Shown: positions 9,501-17,651 of the stretch, one piece after another
Numbering within the stretch: position 1 is the stretch's first letter
How the letters are laid out: the number at the start of each line of letters is the position of its first letter
Assembly: GCA_032690845.1 (NCBI GenBank)
Contig: CM064431.1
Location: 28,092,300 to 28,156,299, forward strand
DNA length: 64,000 nucleotides
Direction: 5' to 3'
Source of the DNA: Eleusine coracana subsp. coracana
Taxonomy: Eukaryota > Streptophyta > Magnoliopsida > Poales > Poaceae
Made by a program: the position numbers and the translations under genes
Notes under the pieces: generated by a model
Told to the model about the DNA's origin: nothing
The model's database searches: none
Seen by the model: only the letters and a program-made list of their open reading frames with translations

Positions 9501-11421
9501 AATTTACATGTCAGGTTTACTTAAATAAAAACACAAAAGATGAGCTTGACCAAGGAAGAAAAGACTAACTAAACCTAGTCTGGAACAGCACCGTGACCAA
9601 GCGCCTGTAGAGAGGTAGCTCCTGCTAGGTGCCAAAGCTGTCTCTCAATACTAAGGTCGCTCAAAATCTTTCTTATGTTTGGCTGACCTCCTTCAAAGAC
9701 ACCAGTTACGTGTTTCCATAACATCCATGCCCCAAGGATGATCAGCGAGTTGAACCCTTTTCTTTTCTCTTTTGCTGCCCGTTTATGCGCTTTTCGCCAC
9801 CATTCATCAAACACTTGATCATTCAGACTCGGTGCGCTGTCCTGAAGGCCTAGCGGTGTTAGAATCTTGACCCAGAATTCCCGCGTGAAGACACTCGGTG
9901 AGGATGTGCTGGACGTCCTCATCGGCTTGGTCACAGAACACACATTCGGCGGGATGAGGGAGGCCCCTTTTTGCAAGGCGATCGGCTGTCCAGCATCTAT
10001 TGCGAATAGCCAACCATAAAAAGACTTTGCACTTAGCTGGTGCCCAAGATTTCCATAGTCTTCGCCATGGTTCAAAGGTTGTCGACCCATTGAGATAAGC
10101 GCGATATGCTGATTTAGAAGTGAAGACGCCAGAGCTCTCAAATCTCCAAGTGTGGTGATCAGGTTCATCAGTCAATTCTACTTCCAGCAAAGCATCCCAT
10201 AACTGAAAATATTCATAAAGCCCGATCATTGAGAGGCCTCCTTCTATGTTTGTAGGCCAGCGTCGTGTCGTGAGCGCTTCAGCCACTGTGCACTGCTGCC
10301 GTACCTTGGCCAGCACTGCTGCAACTACAGCCGGGGTGAGCTCTGAAAGCCCACAGCCAAACAGCCACTTGTCAGGCCGAAAGAGAACATTTGTTCCTCG
10401 CCCAATCTGGGAGATTACTGCAGTATCAAAGAGAGCGAGGGTATTAGAGTAGACAGGGATATCCAAGCCATGCCATGGACGCTCCTTGTCTGTTTTTTGG
10501 AACCATAACCACCGGAGTTGCAGTGACCAACTCATAAGATCAAGATTCAAAATTCCTAGGCCTCCCAGGTCTAGCGGTCGCTGCACCTTCTCCCAAACCA
10601 CCAGACAAGAACCTCCATTCACTTTATCTCTCCCTTTCCACACAAATGCTCGCCGGATTTTATTAACTGCCTTGATGAACCACTTTGAGACCTTTATAGC
10701 AATTAAGATATAAATAGGGATGGCTGAGAGAACAAAGCGAACCTAAGTGACCCTGCCTGCCATGTTCATGAGAGCGGCCTGCCACCCAGGAAGTTTGTTT
10801 CCAATCTTTTCCACCCACAGCATGAGCTTTTGTCAAATTTCTATCTGAGATAGGAAGGCCCAAACTCCGCCGCCAGTACTGTTTGCTCAACTGTTGCTAA
10901 TTGAGGCTCATCACAACGGATAGGAATGACATAGCTCTTCTGTAGGTTTGTATACAAACCCGAGGCATCACCAAAACTGTTAAGGATTCCCTTAGTAAGA
11001 TTCATCTCATCTTCGACCGGTCTTATAAAAAGTGCTACATCATCTGCATATAAAGAAATCCGATGCTCTTGGTTACGGCGGGTGAGGGGTTGTAGCAACC
11101 TAAGAGCACTAGCCTTCTTGAAGAGGCTATTTAACACGTCCATGACCAAGATAAACAACATAGGCGAAAGGGGGTCGCGAGTCATCCATTTATACACCTC
11201 GCATTGAATTAGGAAATCAAAGCTTAATGGACGCTGAACGTAATGAAGTTGTATGACTGGGTGGAACAATGTAGTATTCCCCTATTGTTTATAATTTAAA
11301 TGTATTCATTTGGGTCAATCGTTTACTGTGTAGGTACTTGAGCGTACTAAAGATCAATGTTCCTGGCAGAGACATACCAATGGACGCTGAACGACGCATC
11401 TCACAAATTTTGGGGCACTAA
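545..11421 (+). CDS. SEC8: Exocyst complex component SEC8 (EXOC4-like), C-terminal exons
   Basis: SEC8 is a subunit of the octameric exocyst, which tethers secretory vesicles to the plasma membrane. By eye splicing the exons are 545-696, 779-886, 6245-6421, 6824-6909, 7251-7443, 7588-7665, 8697-8798, 8882-8956, 9123-9218, 9307-9356 and 11334-11421. All introns are GT-AG and the phases fit through to a TAA at 11419-11421. The product is about 400 residues, roughly the last two fifths of a plant SEC8 (about 1,050 residues). Diagnostic stretches include FLAGPAAFRPRVHATSVY, LVEYVRTFLERTHERCRASY, EYRRLAIDCVRVLRLEMQLE, FGGISSVAANASIKALAQMK and IPMDAERRISQILGH at the C-terminus. Exon 9 uses the acceptor ending at 9122; a later AG at 9131-9132 would break the frame. 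Earlier exons are outside the window. No frameshift or stop was seen, so the gene may work despite its TE-filled introns. Confidence 0.9.
887..1148 (+). other. SEC8 intron, part before the copia insertion
   Basis: Intron sequence starting with GTATGCTGG directly after the VRTFLERTHERCRASYME exon. It ends in GGGGA (1144-1148), the left target-site duplication of the copia element. Nothing else was recognised here. Confidence 0.7.
1149..1389 (-). repeat. 3' LTR of the intronic copia element
   Basis: A 241-bp LTR with TG...CA ends. It matches 5539-5778 along its whole length with several substitutions and small indels. In element orientation it is the 3' LTR. Confidence 0.9.
1390..2811 (-). other. 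Non-coding 3' internal part of the copia element
   Basis: Internal sequence between the RNase H remnant and the 3' LTR. It has short overlapping open frames on both strands (for example 1450-1866), none resembling a known protein. A stretch near 1670-1700 (CCTCCTGGTTCCTGTGGAAA) has a close relative at 4888-4908, and the repeat at 2302-2440 recurs at 4692-4816. Confidence 0.6.
2302..2440. repeat. Internal direct repeat, copy 1
   Basis: About 135 bp, from ACTACCTATACTAA through the GATTTACTAAATGGCTGCTGTG and CAGCAGCCATACAGG stretches to CAGCAAATGGTGCT. It recurs in the same orientation at 4692-4816 with small indels. The two copies bracket the RT/RNase H part of the element. Confidence 0.8.
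2812..4579 (-). pseudogene. Copia reverse transcriptase and RNase H, disrupted
   Basis: Minus-strand reading gives the copia RT core (HHLDIKSAFLNGDLKEEVYV, EQPPGF, KALYGLHQTPRAWN) at 4163-4579. After a nested solo LTR comes GVYVDDIIATGG, with the YVDD catalytic motif at about 3383-3394. Then follow MSELGLLSYLGIEV and the RNase H region (YRSIVGSLRYLTHTRRDIAF, VYSDSDMAGDVDTRKSTSG) down to 2812. Frames shift near 3100-3200. The 741-bp insertion interrupts it at 3421-4161, and an in-frame TAG lies in both copies of the target duplication, so the gene carried a stop before that insertion. Protease and integrase are absent. Confidence 0.85.
3421..4161. mobile_element. Nested solo LTR inside the copia RT
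   Basis: A 741-bp insertion starting TGACATGAAC and ending GTCCATATCA, so TG...CA ends. It is flanked by a perfect 5-bp duplication TCTAG (3416-3420 and 4162-4166). Removing the insert and one TSD brings the two halves of the RT together just upstream of YVDD. No coding capacity, PBS or PPT was found inside, which fits a solo LTR left by LTR-LTR recombination. Its family and strand were not identified. Confidence 0.85.
4692..4816. repeat. Internal direct repeat, copy 2
   Basis: Second copy of the repeat described at 2302-2440, same orientation, about 2.4 kb away. The similarity fades on both sides. Confidence 0.8.
5179..5577 (-). pseudogene. Possible gag start of the copia element
   Basis: An open frame of 132 codons begins inside the 5' LTR edge and runs from the PBS into the internal region. 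It contains KLAYVLSQMESIAHRLDDHEVHI, which looks helical and charged. Its position right after the PBS fits a gag N-terminus, but I recognise no gag motif and no zinc knuckle follows. A second frame, 4824-5297, continues without known domains. This is a weak call based mainly on position. Confidence 0.35.
5539..5778 (-). repeat. 5' LTR of the intronic copia element
   Basis: A 240-bp LTR in TG...CA form, partner of 1149-1389. In element orientation it precedes the PBS at about 5525-5538 and is followed on the + strand by the GGGGA target duplication. Confidence 0.9.
5784..6244 (+). other. SEC8 intron, part after the copia insertion
   Basis: AT-rich intron sequence that ends with the acceptor AAATTGCAG at 6236-6244, before the exon starting AVLEKQSYILLSRNDVESLM. 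No repeat was recognised. Confidence 0.65.
7741..8248. mobile_element. MITE-like repeat in a SEC8 intron
   Basis: A roughly 0.5-kb AT-rich stretch starting GGGTGTGTTTGGTTGGAGGG. Its far end, read in reverse complement, starts GATTTGTTTGCTGTTATTCTGGATG, so the ends are imperfect inverted repeats of the GTTTGG...CTGGATG type seen in plant hAT/PIF MITEs. Inside are two direct copies of a roughly 32-bp unit (GATTAGGGAGGGTGCATGGC, about 8011-8042 and 8073-8104). I could not fix a target-site duplication, so the borders are approximate. Confidence 0.45.
8324..8470 (-). mobile_element. tRNA-derived SINE (Au/p-SINE-like) in a SEC8 intron
   Basis: Read on the minus strand, this 147-bp unit starts GAGGAACTGAGCC. 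It carries a pol III A-box-like TAGCTCAGTTGGTTAAGG and a B-box-like GTTCAAGTCC, as in a tRNA-derived head, and it ends in an oligo(T) run next to GTTGGTAGAG. A perfect 14-bp duplication AAAATGAAATATTA flanks it (8310-8323 and 8471-8484). The T-tail and long target duplication fit plant SINEs of the Au or p-SINE type. It is antisense to SEC8 and about 226 bp from the next exon. Confidence 0.85.
9391..11178 (-). mobile_element. 5'-truncated L1-type LINE in the last SEC8 intron
   Basis: The insertion has a terminal T-run on the + strand (9390-9398, the poly(A) tail in element sense) and a perfect 13-bp duplication GAGTCATCCATTT (9380-9392 and 11179-11191). The minus strand encodes the end of an ORF2 starting at DPLSPMLF, so most of the RT and all of the endonuclease are missing, as expected for 5' truncation. 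It is antisense to SEC8 and accounts for about 1.8 kb of the 1.98-kb intron. Confidence 0.92.
9575..11178 (-). pseudogene. LINE ORF2 C-terminal part (RT end and zf-RVT)
   Basis: The minus strand first reads the RT palm remainder, DPLSPMLFILVMDVLNSLF and SLYADDVALF (catalytic YADD, about 11029-11050). A linker follows, then the zf-RVT region (VFLWLAIRNRCWTADRLAKRG, HPAECVFCDQADEDVQHILTEC with Cys/His spacing) at 9819-10643, then a tail to 9575. At least three frames are needed, so there are frameshifts and no intact product. An apparent extension of the first frame to 11269 is only read-through into the intron. Confidence 0.85.
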
Positions 11422-12410
11422 ATCTATTTCAATCGTGGTACTTATAAAATTTGAGGATGCCTTTTACTGGTTTTGGAATTCAGTCTATGCCTCCAACTGT
11501 ATACATGCTTCATGAAAAGAAAATTAGGCATCATCATTTTTTTTTCAAGGCTATTTTGGGTAGCATTAGCTGATTTTGCTATTTATGTTTGCACTTTATT
11601 AATTTGATTTTGTAATTATTTTATTTTTTGTAATTGAAATCTAGGTGATATGTTCTTTTATAATTGTAGTGTTTTGAATATAATTTCCATTCATGATTCT
11701 TGTAAATGTGTAATATATCTGGTCTGTACTAACAGTAGCCCCAAATTATGTGTCCTTTTCACAACAATTCTAAATTCTATATCCTTGTGTTATGTATGTT
11801 CATGGCGGCATGAAATAGATCTAAACGTCGGTCTCTGTAATGCTTTTCAGGGAGTACCTGTTATACGTTACATGCCTTGTAACGTGATCTTTGAGCATGT
11901 GACAGACCCCATGGTACCACTATGGTTAATCTTAATAGCACACATAAGACATTCTAATTCCAGTAAAAAATCAAAACACAGAAATAAGGCTTCATTAAAT
12001 ACATATAAAACTCAGCACTATGGGATGAAAACAGTCTGAAAAACATCTCTGCCATTTTCATTTTTACATTTATTTTGTCGGACTGAAACATTAAAACGAA
12101 CGAATGGGAAGATATCAGAAATTTGGAAAACGGAATACATTGTATATATGCCCGTATCAAACAGGATTCGGTAAGTCGAAAATATTGCCTCATACAATAT
12201 TTTTAACAGAAATCTGATCGACACAGAATTTGAGAAGCACTTTTGAGCATTAGCTTTACGCTCCCGCTAGGAGCTATGCCACGCCTGTTTCTGCCCTCTT
12301 TTACATACTACAATTTCTAAAGTGAATGAAAATGCACTGCATGCCTTGCCTTATTTTGTTACTTCATGAATACACCTATGCCTGGTTGATGTGGTTTTTT
12401 CATATATTTT
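11422..12410 (+). other. SEC8 3' UTR and downstream flank
   Basis: AT-rich sequence after the SEC8 stop codon up to the first LTR. Short open frames occur on both strands (for example 11650-12039) but none looks like a conserved protein. Part is presumably 3' UTR; the poly(A) site cannot be placed by eye. Confidence 0.5.
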
Positions 12411-12425
12411 TGAAAGTGCGTAGAA

Positions 12426-12445
12426 GGGGGGGGGGGGGGGGGGGG
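12426..12445 (+). repeat. Poly-G tract, 20 G
   Basis: An uninterrupted run of 20 G at the position where related LTRs have only about 5 G after TGAAAGTTGCCTAGA. It is either a true homopolymer expansion or an assembly artefact. Confidence 0.9.
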
Positions 12446-13354
12446 TAGGCGATAATTTCTGAAATGAATCTAATAATAAAAGTTAAATATATAACATTGG
12501 AGTTATCCGACGATCATAGGATAAGTCTATATACTTGTCCTATAGCATAAGTTAGAAAAGTAGATGGGCCAACTAAAATTTAAAACTAGTGCAAGGCAAG
12601 TTAGGAGCAAGTTAATACAAGCTAGAGGATGCAGTAGAAGTAAGAAAAAAATCTAGCAAGTAACTTACACAAGATAGCTTAGAAAAAACAAAGTTAACCC
12701 TAACAAGCAAGATAATAAGCAAGAACAAGTAAATAAAAAACAAGTAATAAAGCACAAAGGAGACATATGATTTTTTACCCAAGTTCAGCTCCATAAAGAA
12801 ACCTACGTGTGATAGATATATAAAGGATCGGGTCTCTTTCAACCCTTAACCTCTCCAAGTGACTACTAAGATTAAACTTGATTTTTTCACTAGCAACTCC
12901 ACGAAGGAGGGGGTCAATACAAACTTCTCGTCGCCACACACGTTGGGAGCTCAACGGACACCTCTAACCGTCTAAGGATGAATCCCCAAGAGTAATAAAT
13001 ACAAGAGTCATCGGCGATAAGGATAAACCAAGTGCTCAAGAGAATGGAAGATTGGTGGTGATGTGACTCTTCAATCTTCTCTCAATCCCTTCACAAATCA
13101 AGAGTGGAAGGAAGAGAGGAAAGTAAGGAAGCTCAAAGTATGCTTCAGAGTGTTTTTGAGTGGAATGAGTGATCACTTGGCCAGAGGGCGAGATCGAGGT
13201 CTATTTATAGCCCACACAGAAAAACAGTCATTAGAAGGGGAATTTCTCATATCTGTGTCGGACAAGTCCGATGGTTATTGACATGTGCGTTGAATCAAGT
13301 TGACGCACTCTCTGGAGTCCGATGAAATTATCCGATGTTTCGGACAAACCTTGT

Positions 13355-13374
13355 CCATCGGACAAATCCGATGG
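13355..13374. repeat. Perfect short hairpin in the LTR
   Basis: CCATCGGA and TCCGATGG form a perfect 8-bp inverted repeat around a 4-base loop. Further TCCGATG-type copies occur at about 13255-13340, so this motif is repeated through the U3-like part of the LTR. Confidence 0.8.
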
Positions 13375-13379
13375 TCATT

Positions 13380-13758
13380 TGAAAGTTGCCTAGAGGGGGA
13401 TGAACAGGCAATATAAAAATTAAACCTAAAAACAACACTTCAAACAAATCAAACAGAGACTGTCAGTCAGCGACGGAACTTCTGTGGTGACGGAAGTTCT
13501 GTACCTTGACAGAAGTTCCACAAATTTAGATAATGTGTTGAATGGAAATGCGGAAAAATAACCGGGAAGAGATACAATACGTGATTGATAGTGAAGCTAG
13601 CACAATGAAGTCCTCAATACCTACAATGAATTGCTAACAACACAATGCATAAATAGATCGAGCACAATAATATAAGAAATGCACAAGCACAAATGAAATA
13701 CAGGAAAAGTAAAGAGAGACACAATGAATTAACCCGAGGTTCGGCAACCACACTAAGT
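13380..13758 (-). repeat. LTR fragment of a second SIRE-type copia
   Basis: Begins TGAAAGTTGCCTAGAGGGGG. It matches, in reverse complement, the end of the LTR at 15688-17600 (the GCACCTTTCA edge, the GGAAGTTCTGT motifs, and the ATCGAGCACAATA stretch). It is cut at 13758 by the start of the next LTR. Confidence 0.7.
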
Positions 13759-14507
13759 TGAGAAACCATGTGGATAAGTGCCATGGTTTGCAATATGTGA
13801 TGAGTAATTGACTTAGGCGGAATTTGTGTTTGAGTTGAAATACGGGAATCTCAGGATTGCATGAGTGTGTGCATGATTATGGTTTAGACTAATCGGAGTT
13901 GGTGAAGATATTGGTGAAGTTGTAGGAGATGAGAAATATGTCTGCTTGTCTCATGATATGTAGGTCACTGGAGTTAACTTGGCGGTCAACGGTGAGAGGA
14001 TCGGGCATAAGTATGAGACTTAGGCCCGAACGATCGGGAGGCCGAGTGAAGTCAAGGATGATCGACACCGTACACGTGGAGAGGCAAGGAGCACGAACGG
14101 TTTCATGGTTGAGCCTTAAAACCTTGGGTGTTGATCAAGACGACAGGGTTGACCAAGTCAAAGATGATCGGGTGTCGGTGCAAGTAGAGGCTTCCAATGG
14201 ACCGGAAGCGGGAGAGACTTGCCGAGGAGGAGGATCACGAGACAAGGTGACACACGTCAAGATCGAGAAGTTGCGCTTTGAGAAGCATGCAAGGCGGTTT
14301 CCCGGTTTGGGCCTCAAAATTGGTTGCGGTGATTGGAGGTGCACGTGGCACCATCGCGGAGCTTGCGTCGAGGCAAATCAAAGTTGTGAATTGCCCGATG
14401 GCATTCGGGCGAAGAAAAAAGAGTTGGATGGTTTTGCCCCTGGTGGTAGGTGGCAATGTACTATAGGTCAAAGGTAGAGGTGTCTTAGACCCTAGGCCTA
14501 TATAAGG

Positions 14508-14517
14508 AGAGGTAGGG
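14508..14517 (+). promoter_or_regulatory. Putative LTR TATA box
   Basis: CTATATAAGG on the plus strand inside the LTR, followed by a GA-rich leader. The position fits a U3 promoter; prediction only. Confidence 0.5.
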
Positions 14518-15140
14518 CTGGTGGACAAGGTACCTCTTTTTCCCTTAGCCTTGCTAGGTCTTCATTTCAAAGTGCTAGGAGGGGTCTTCATGTAATAGAG
14601 GAGAGTAGTGGGTGTGTGAGACATATCTTTTGCTCTTCCAAATACTGGGAGGAAGAGGGTGGCTTTCTAGCCTTATATCCCTAAATCTTGTATGCAAGGA
14701 TCAATGATATAAGATTTAATTTCGTGCTCAAGATCTTCTGTTCTCCCTAAATCCTAAATTTCTCTTTTTCTCTATTTTCGGAGCTATTTTTGTGGGTATA
14801 TTCGATCTCATTTTTGAGGGAGTTTTGAGATGAATTTCTTGAGGGATCTTGCTGCTAGGACATGCCTAAACATTCTTTGATAGATCCTTAGTTGAATCCT
14901 AGGCAAGAGCACCTTTGATTTCGTGGATTTGCTCAAGAACATTCAAACCCTAATCTTTTCGGTAAAACCTAAAATTCGTGATGAATTCTTGAGCTTTTCG
15001 TGTGATTCCACTTGGAGGAGGAAGTTCCTACCATGAGACACCTTATGTCCAAGTTTCGTGATTTTTGGAGTTCATTTGCATAGGTTTTGCCAATTTCCTT
15101 CCCGAGTTTCGAGTTCAGTTTTTGGTTCTAGAAAGGGTCG

Positions 15141-15395
15141 ATTGGCACTGCCGATTTCTGAATCGACACTGCCGGTGTGGGAGCCAGAACCCGTATCAGC
15201 ACTGCTGATGCCACGATCGGCACTACCAGTGGCTTGGGTCATCTCCTGATCGGTACTGCTGATGTGCTGACCGGTACTGTCGATGCGCTTCGTTTGTGTT
15301 TTCTCGAGGTCATCCTCTATCTACTGATCGGCACTGCCGATGGCCTATTCCAACTCATGATTAGCACTGCCGATGCAGTGATCGGCACTGCCGAT
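15141..15395. repeat. 54-bp-period array of 15-bp hairpin motifs
   Basis: Nine copies of ATCGGCACTGCCGAT, perfect or with one to four changes, start at 15141, 15162, 15195, 15216, 15249, 15270, 15327, 15360 and 15381. Spacings alternate 21 and 33 bases, which makes a 54-bp unit with two motifs; one interval is 57. The consensus is an inverted repeat (ATCGGC and GCCGAT around ACT), perfect in the copies at 15327 and 15381. Confidence 0.9.
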
Positions 15396-15653
15396 GTACT
15401 GATAGAGTAGTTTGTTTTGAGTCCAGTTTTTGGCAGTTCCAAGTATTCGCTGTTCTCCCTTGTTTCCGTTGTATTACGCTGCTATGGTTGATTACTCCTA
15501 GGGTTAGCACATAACAAAGTTGGTGTGTGTGGCCTTGTTGATTTCTTCAGAGGTTGGTTTGGGTTGTAATTGGGAAATAGGCCAAATTCTTGTGAAGAAT
15601 TCTAATTGGCTCCCATTCACCCCCTCCTTTGATCGTCTTCTTGGTCCTTCAAT

Positions 15654-15665
15654 TGGTATCAGAGC
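15654..15665 (+). other. Primer-binding site (initiator tRNA-Met)
   Basis: TGGTATCAGAGC, the standard plant initiator-Met PBS, starts two bases after the LTR end at 15651. It proves that the sequence to its left is a 5' LTR in + orientation. Confidence 0.9.
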
Positions 15666-15687
15666 CGGTTTGATCACTAGTTGACCT

Positions 15688-17600
15688 TGAAAGTGCATCT
15701 AGTCCCCTAGTGGGTTTTGGTGTATTGAATGACAATGTGATTAATGATCTAATGATTCTTTCTAAGTGTATGAGCAGGGATTAAAATCTTGGATGTACAC
15801 TCTATGGCTGAAATGAATATGATTAAGATTGTACATTTATTCTAGTTATGAGACATGAAAGTTCATGAGTTGATTTGGTCTCATAAGACAAGGCTTGTAC
15901 ACAATCAAAGTATGATGAAGGACAATGATGACATGATGAAGGGACACTCATGAGCAGCTTGATCATCAATACAATGAGGTTTCATAAACAATCAGGTCTA
16001 TGCATGAATAAGACTTAGAGGAATCAAGTGCTAAGTTGATTACAAGATGAATGAATAACTACAAGCAACTTGATTAGCAATATGAAGAAGATCTTCAAAC
16101 AAAGGCTTAATGACAATACAAGTTGTATGTGAGTTGAGTTAGCTTAGTGGTGAAGAATTGTGCACGACCTGGTCACGATGAACCATGCAAAGGAGAAGGG
16201 CAAGCAAGGCTTAGTCCAAGGGACCGGAGGAGTGGTGAAGGGCAGGTGAAGCTAAATCTCGATGAACCAGGCAACAAGAGTCATGTAGTTTGGAGAATCA
16301 ATATGATTGAAGATCTTAAGTGACTTGTGAGTACAAATGAAAGTTGATCGTAAGGATTCAAATACTCCAAGTCACATGCTCTAGGTGATGGCGCTTAGAA
16401 GAATAATACATGTGGCAATTCGTTTTGAAGCCAAATGAAGAGAAGTGGCAAGTATCAATTATGCAGTCTCAAGTTAAAGAAAGTTTCTTTTATATTTAAT
16501 CTTGAGTTTAGGCATGCCACTGTATCAAGAGGGATGTCACATGGGTGCTTGCAAAGTCTCAATGCTCAACAATATCCCAAGTGAGATGATAGAAACACAA
16601 TAGCCACAAAATGACCCAAAAACTACCAACCCAGGAACGAAGGAAGTTCCGTCATGCCCTATCACAGTGGAATCCTAGCCCGCACAACAGCTCTTTTTTA
16701 ATGACAGAAGTTCTATGGGTTTTCACGAAAGTTTTTTCAGTCTCCAGAATGCTCTCCCACGGCTAGTTTTCGGGACTCCTCTATAAATAACTCATCTCTC
16801 CCCTCCTTCAAGGGCTGCTGACTTCCCCCATGAAAATATCATTCTCAAAGCCTTCTAGCACTCTCCCCAACTCCTCTTTTTGAGGATTCATCTCTTTGTG
16901 AGAGTTGGGTTGAGACAGAGTTTCTTTGTGAGAGAAATTGAGCACTTGAGCATTGTTACAAAGCAAGAATCTATGAGGCATTTGTTACTCTTAGAATTGA
17001 AGATTCCTAGACGGCTAGGCGTCATCCTAGAGCTTCCAATCTTGTGATGAGTCTTGGGAAAGTTTGTAAAGGTCTGATTCGCCTCTGGAGGAAAACAATC
17101 AAGTGAAGAAAGAAATCCAAGTTCGATCATAGTGATCGCTTGGCGGGGAAAAGGGTTGAGAGAGACCCGGCTACTTGGCGTAGCTCCTCAACGAGGAAGT
17201 AGGGACTACGTTGTGTAGTCGCCGAACCTCGGTAAAAAGCTTTGTGTCTCTCTTTATATTTCCCGCGATTACTATTGTGCTTGCTTCTTTCTTCATATAT
17301 TGTGCTCGATCTATTTGTGTGTTGTGTTGCTTGCTATCTCTTGTAGGAACTAAGCTCTACACTGCAACAACACCCCTTCTATTCAAGTAGTTTATTTGTC
17401 CCTCTTAGATTCCGCTTTTCGTTGTGTTTTCGACCTGATAGACGAAGAACTTCTGTCGTGGGACAGAACTTCCATCACCACAGAAGTTTTGTCATAAACT
17501 GACAAAAGTTCCATTGTTCTCTGTGTAATTCATATTTAAGTGTTGATTTCAGGTCAACTTTTTAAAGTGCCTATTCACCTCCCCCTCTAGGCACCTTTCA
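15688..17600 (+). repeat. 5' LTR of a SIRE-type copia element
   Basis: A 1.9-kb LTR starting TGAAAGTGCATCTAG and ending GGCACCTTTCA, followed by a PBS. It has a TATA box at 16791-16800 and many GGAAGTTCTGT-type motifs (for example about 16640, 16700, 17450-17510). It begins right after 36 bases of the preceding element's leader, so it inserted into that element. Confidence 0.85.
16791..16800 (+). promoter_or_regulatory. Putative LTR TATA box
   Basis: CTATAAATAA on the plus strand, placed mid-LTR as expected for a pol II LTR promoter. The related LTR at 40734 has the equivalent box on the minus strand (41541-41550). Confidence 0.55.
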
Positions 17601-17602
17601 AT

Positions 17603-17613
17603 TGGTATTAGAG
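17603..17613 (+). other. Primer-binding site (initiator tRNA-Met variant)
   Basis: TGGTATTAGAG, two bases after the LTR end. The same C-to-T variant of the Met PBS appears in the related element at 40720-40731 (minus strand). Confidence 0.85.
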
Positions 17614-17651
17614 TGTAATCTCTTTATTAGGCATAACCGCTTGGAGAAACG

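Larger units (their letters stand above)
12411..13379 (-). repeat. Truncated SIRE-type copia LTR
   Basis: Starts TGAAAGTGCGTAGAAG followed by a G-run and TAGGCGATAA, the same layout as the LTR edges TGAAAGTTGCCTAGAGGGGG at 13380 and TGAAAGTTTCCTAG at 40734. Read on the minus strand it has a TATA box (13201-13210, CTATAAATAG) and the general order of the LTR at 40734-42492. It stops at 13379, where a second LTR begins, so its other end is missing. Confidence 0.65.
13759..15651 (+). repeat. 5' LTR of a plus-strand LTR element
   Basis: About 1.9 kb starting TGAGAAACC and ending GGTCCTTCA. The 3' border is firm because a primer-binding site follows at 15654-15665. A likely TATA box lies at 14508-14517. 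The hairpin array at 15141-15395 sits in the downstream part. An open frame of 182 codons (13929-14477) has no recognisable motif and I do not call it a gene. Only 36 bases of internal sequence remain before the next LTR at 15688. Confidence 0.75.

Noticed and set aside
10841..11269. LINE frame extending to 11269
   Set aside because: The right target duplication ends the element at 11178; the extra codons are chance read-through into the SEC8 intron.
11650..12039. 129-codon frame downstream of SEC8
   Set aside because: AT-rich, low complexity, no conserved motif; more likely 3' UTR or spacer.
13929..14477. 182-codon plus-strand frame
   Set aside because: It lies inside an LTR, overlaps frames on the other strand and has no recognisable domain.
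15141..15395. Possible CRISPR-like array
   Set aside because: The repeats are only 15 bp with short, partly repeated spacers in a 54-bp period, and this is a plant LTR; a tandem repeat explains it.
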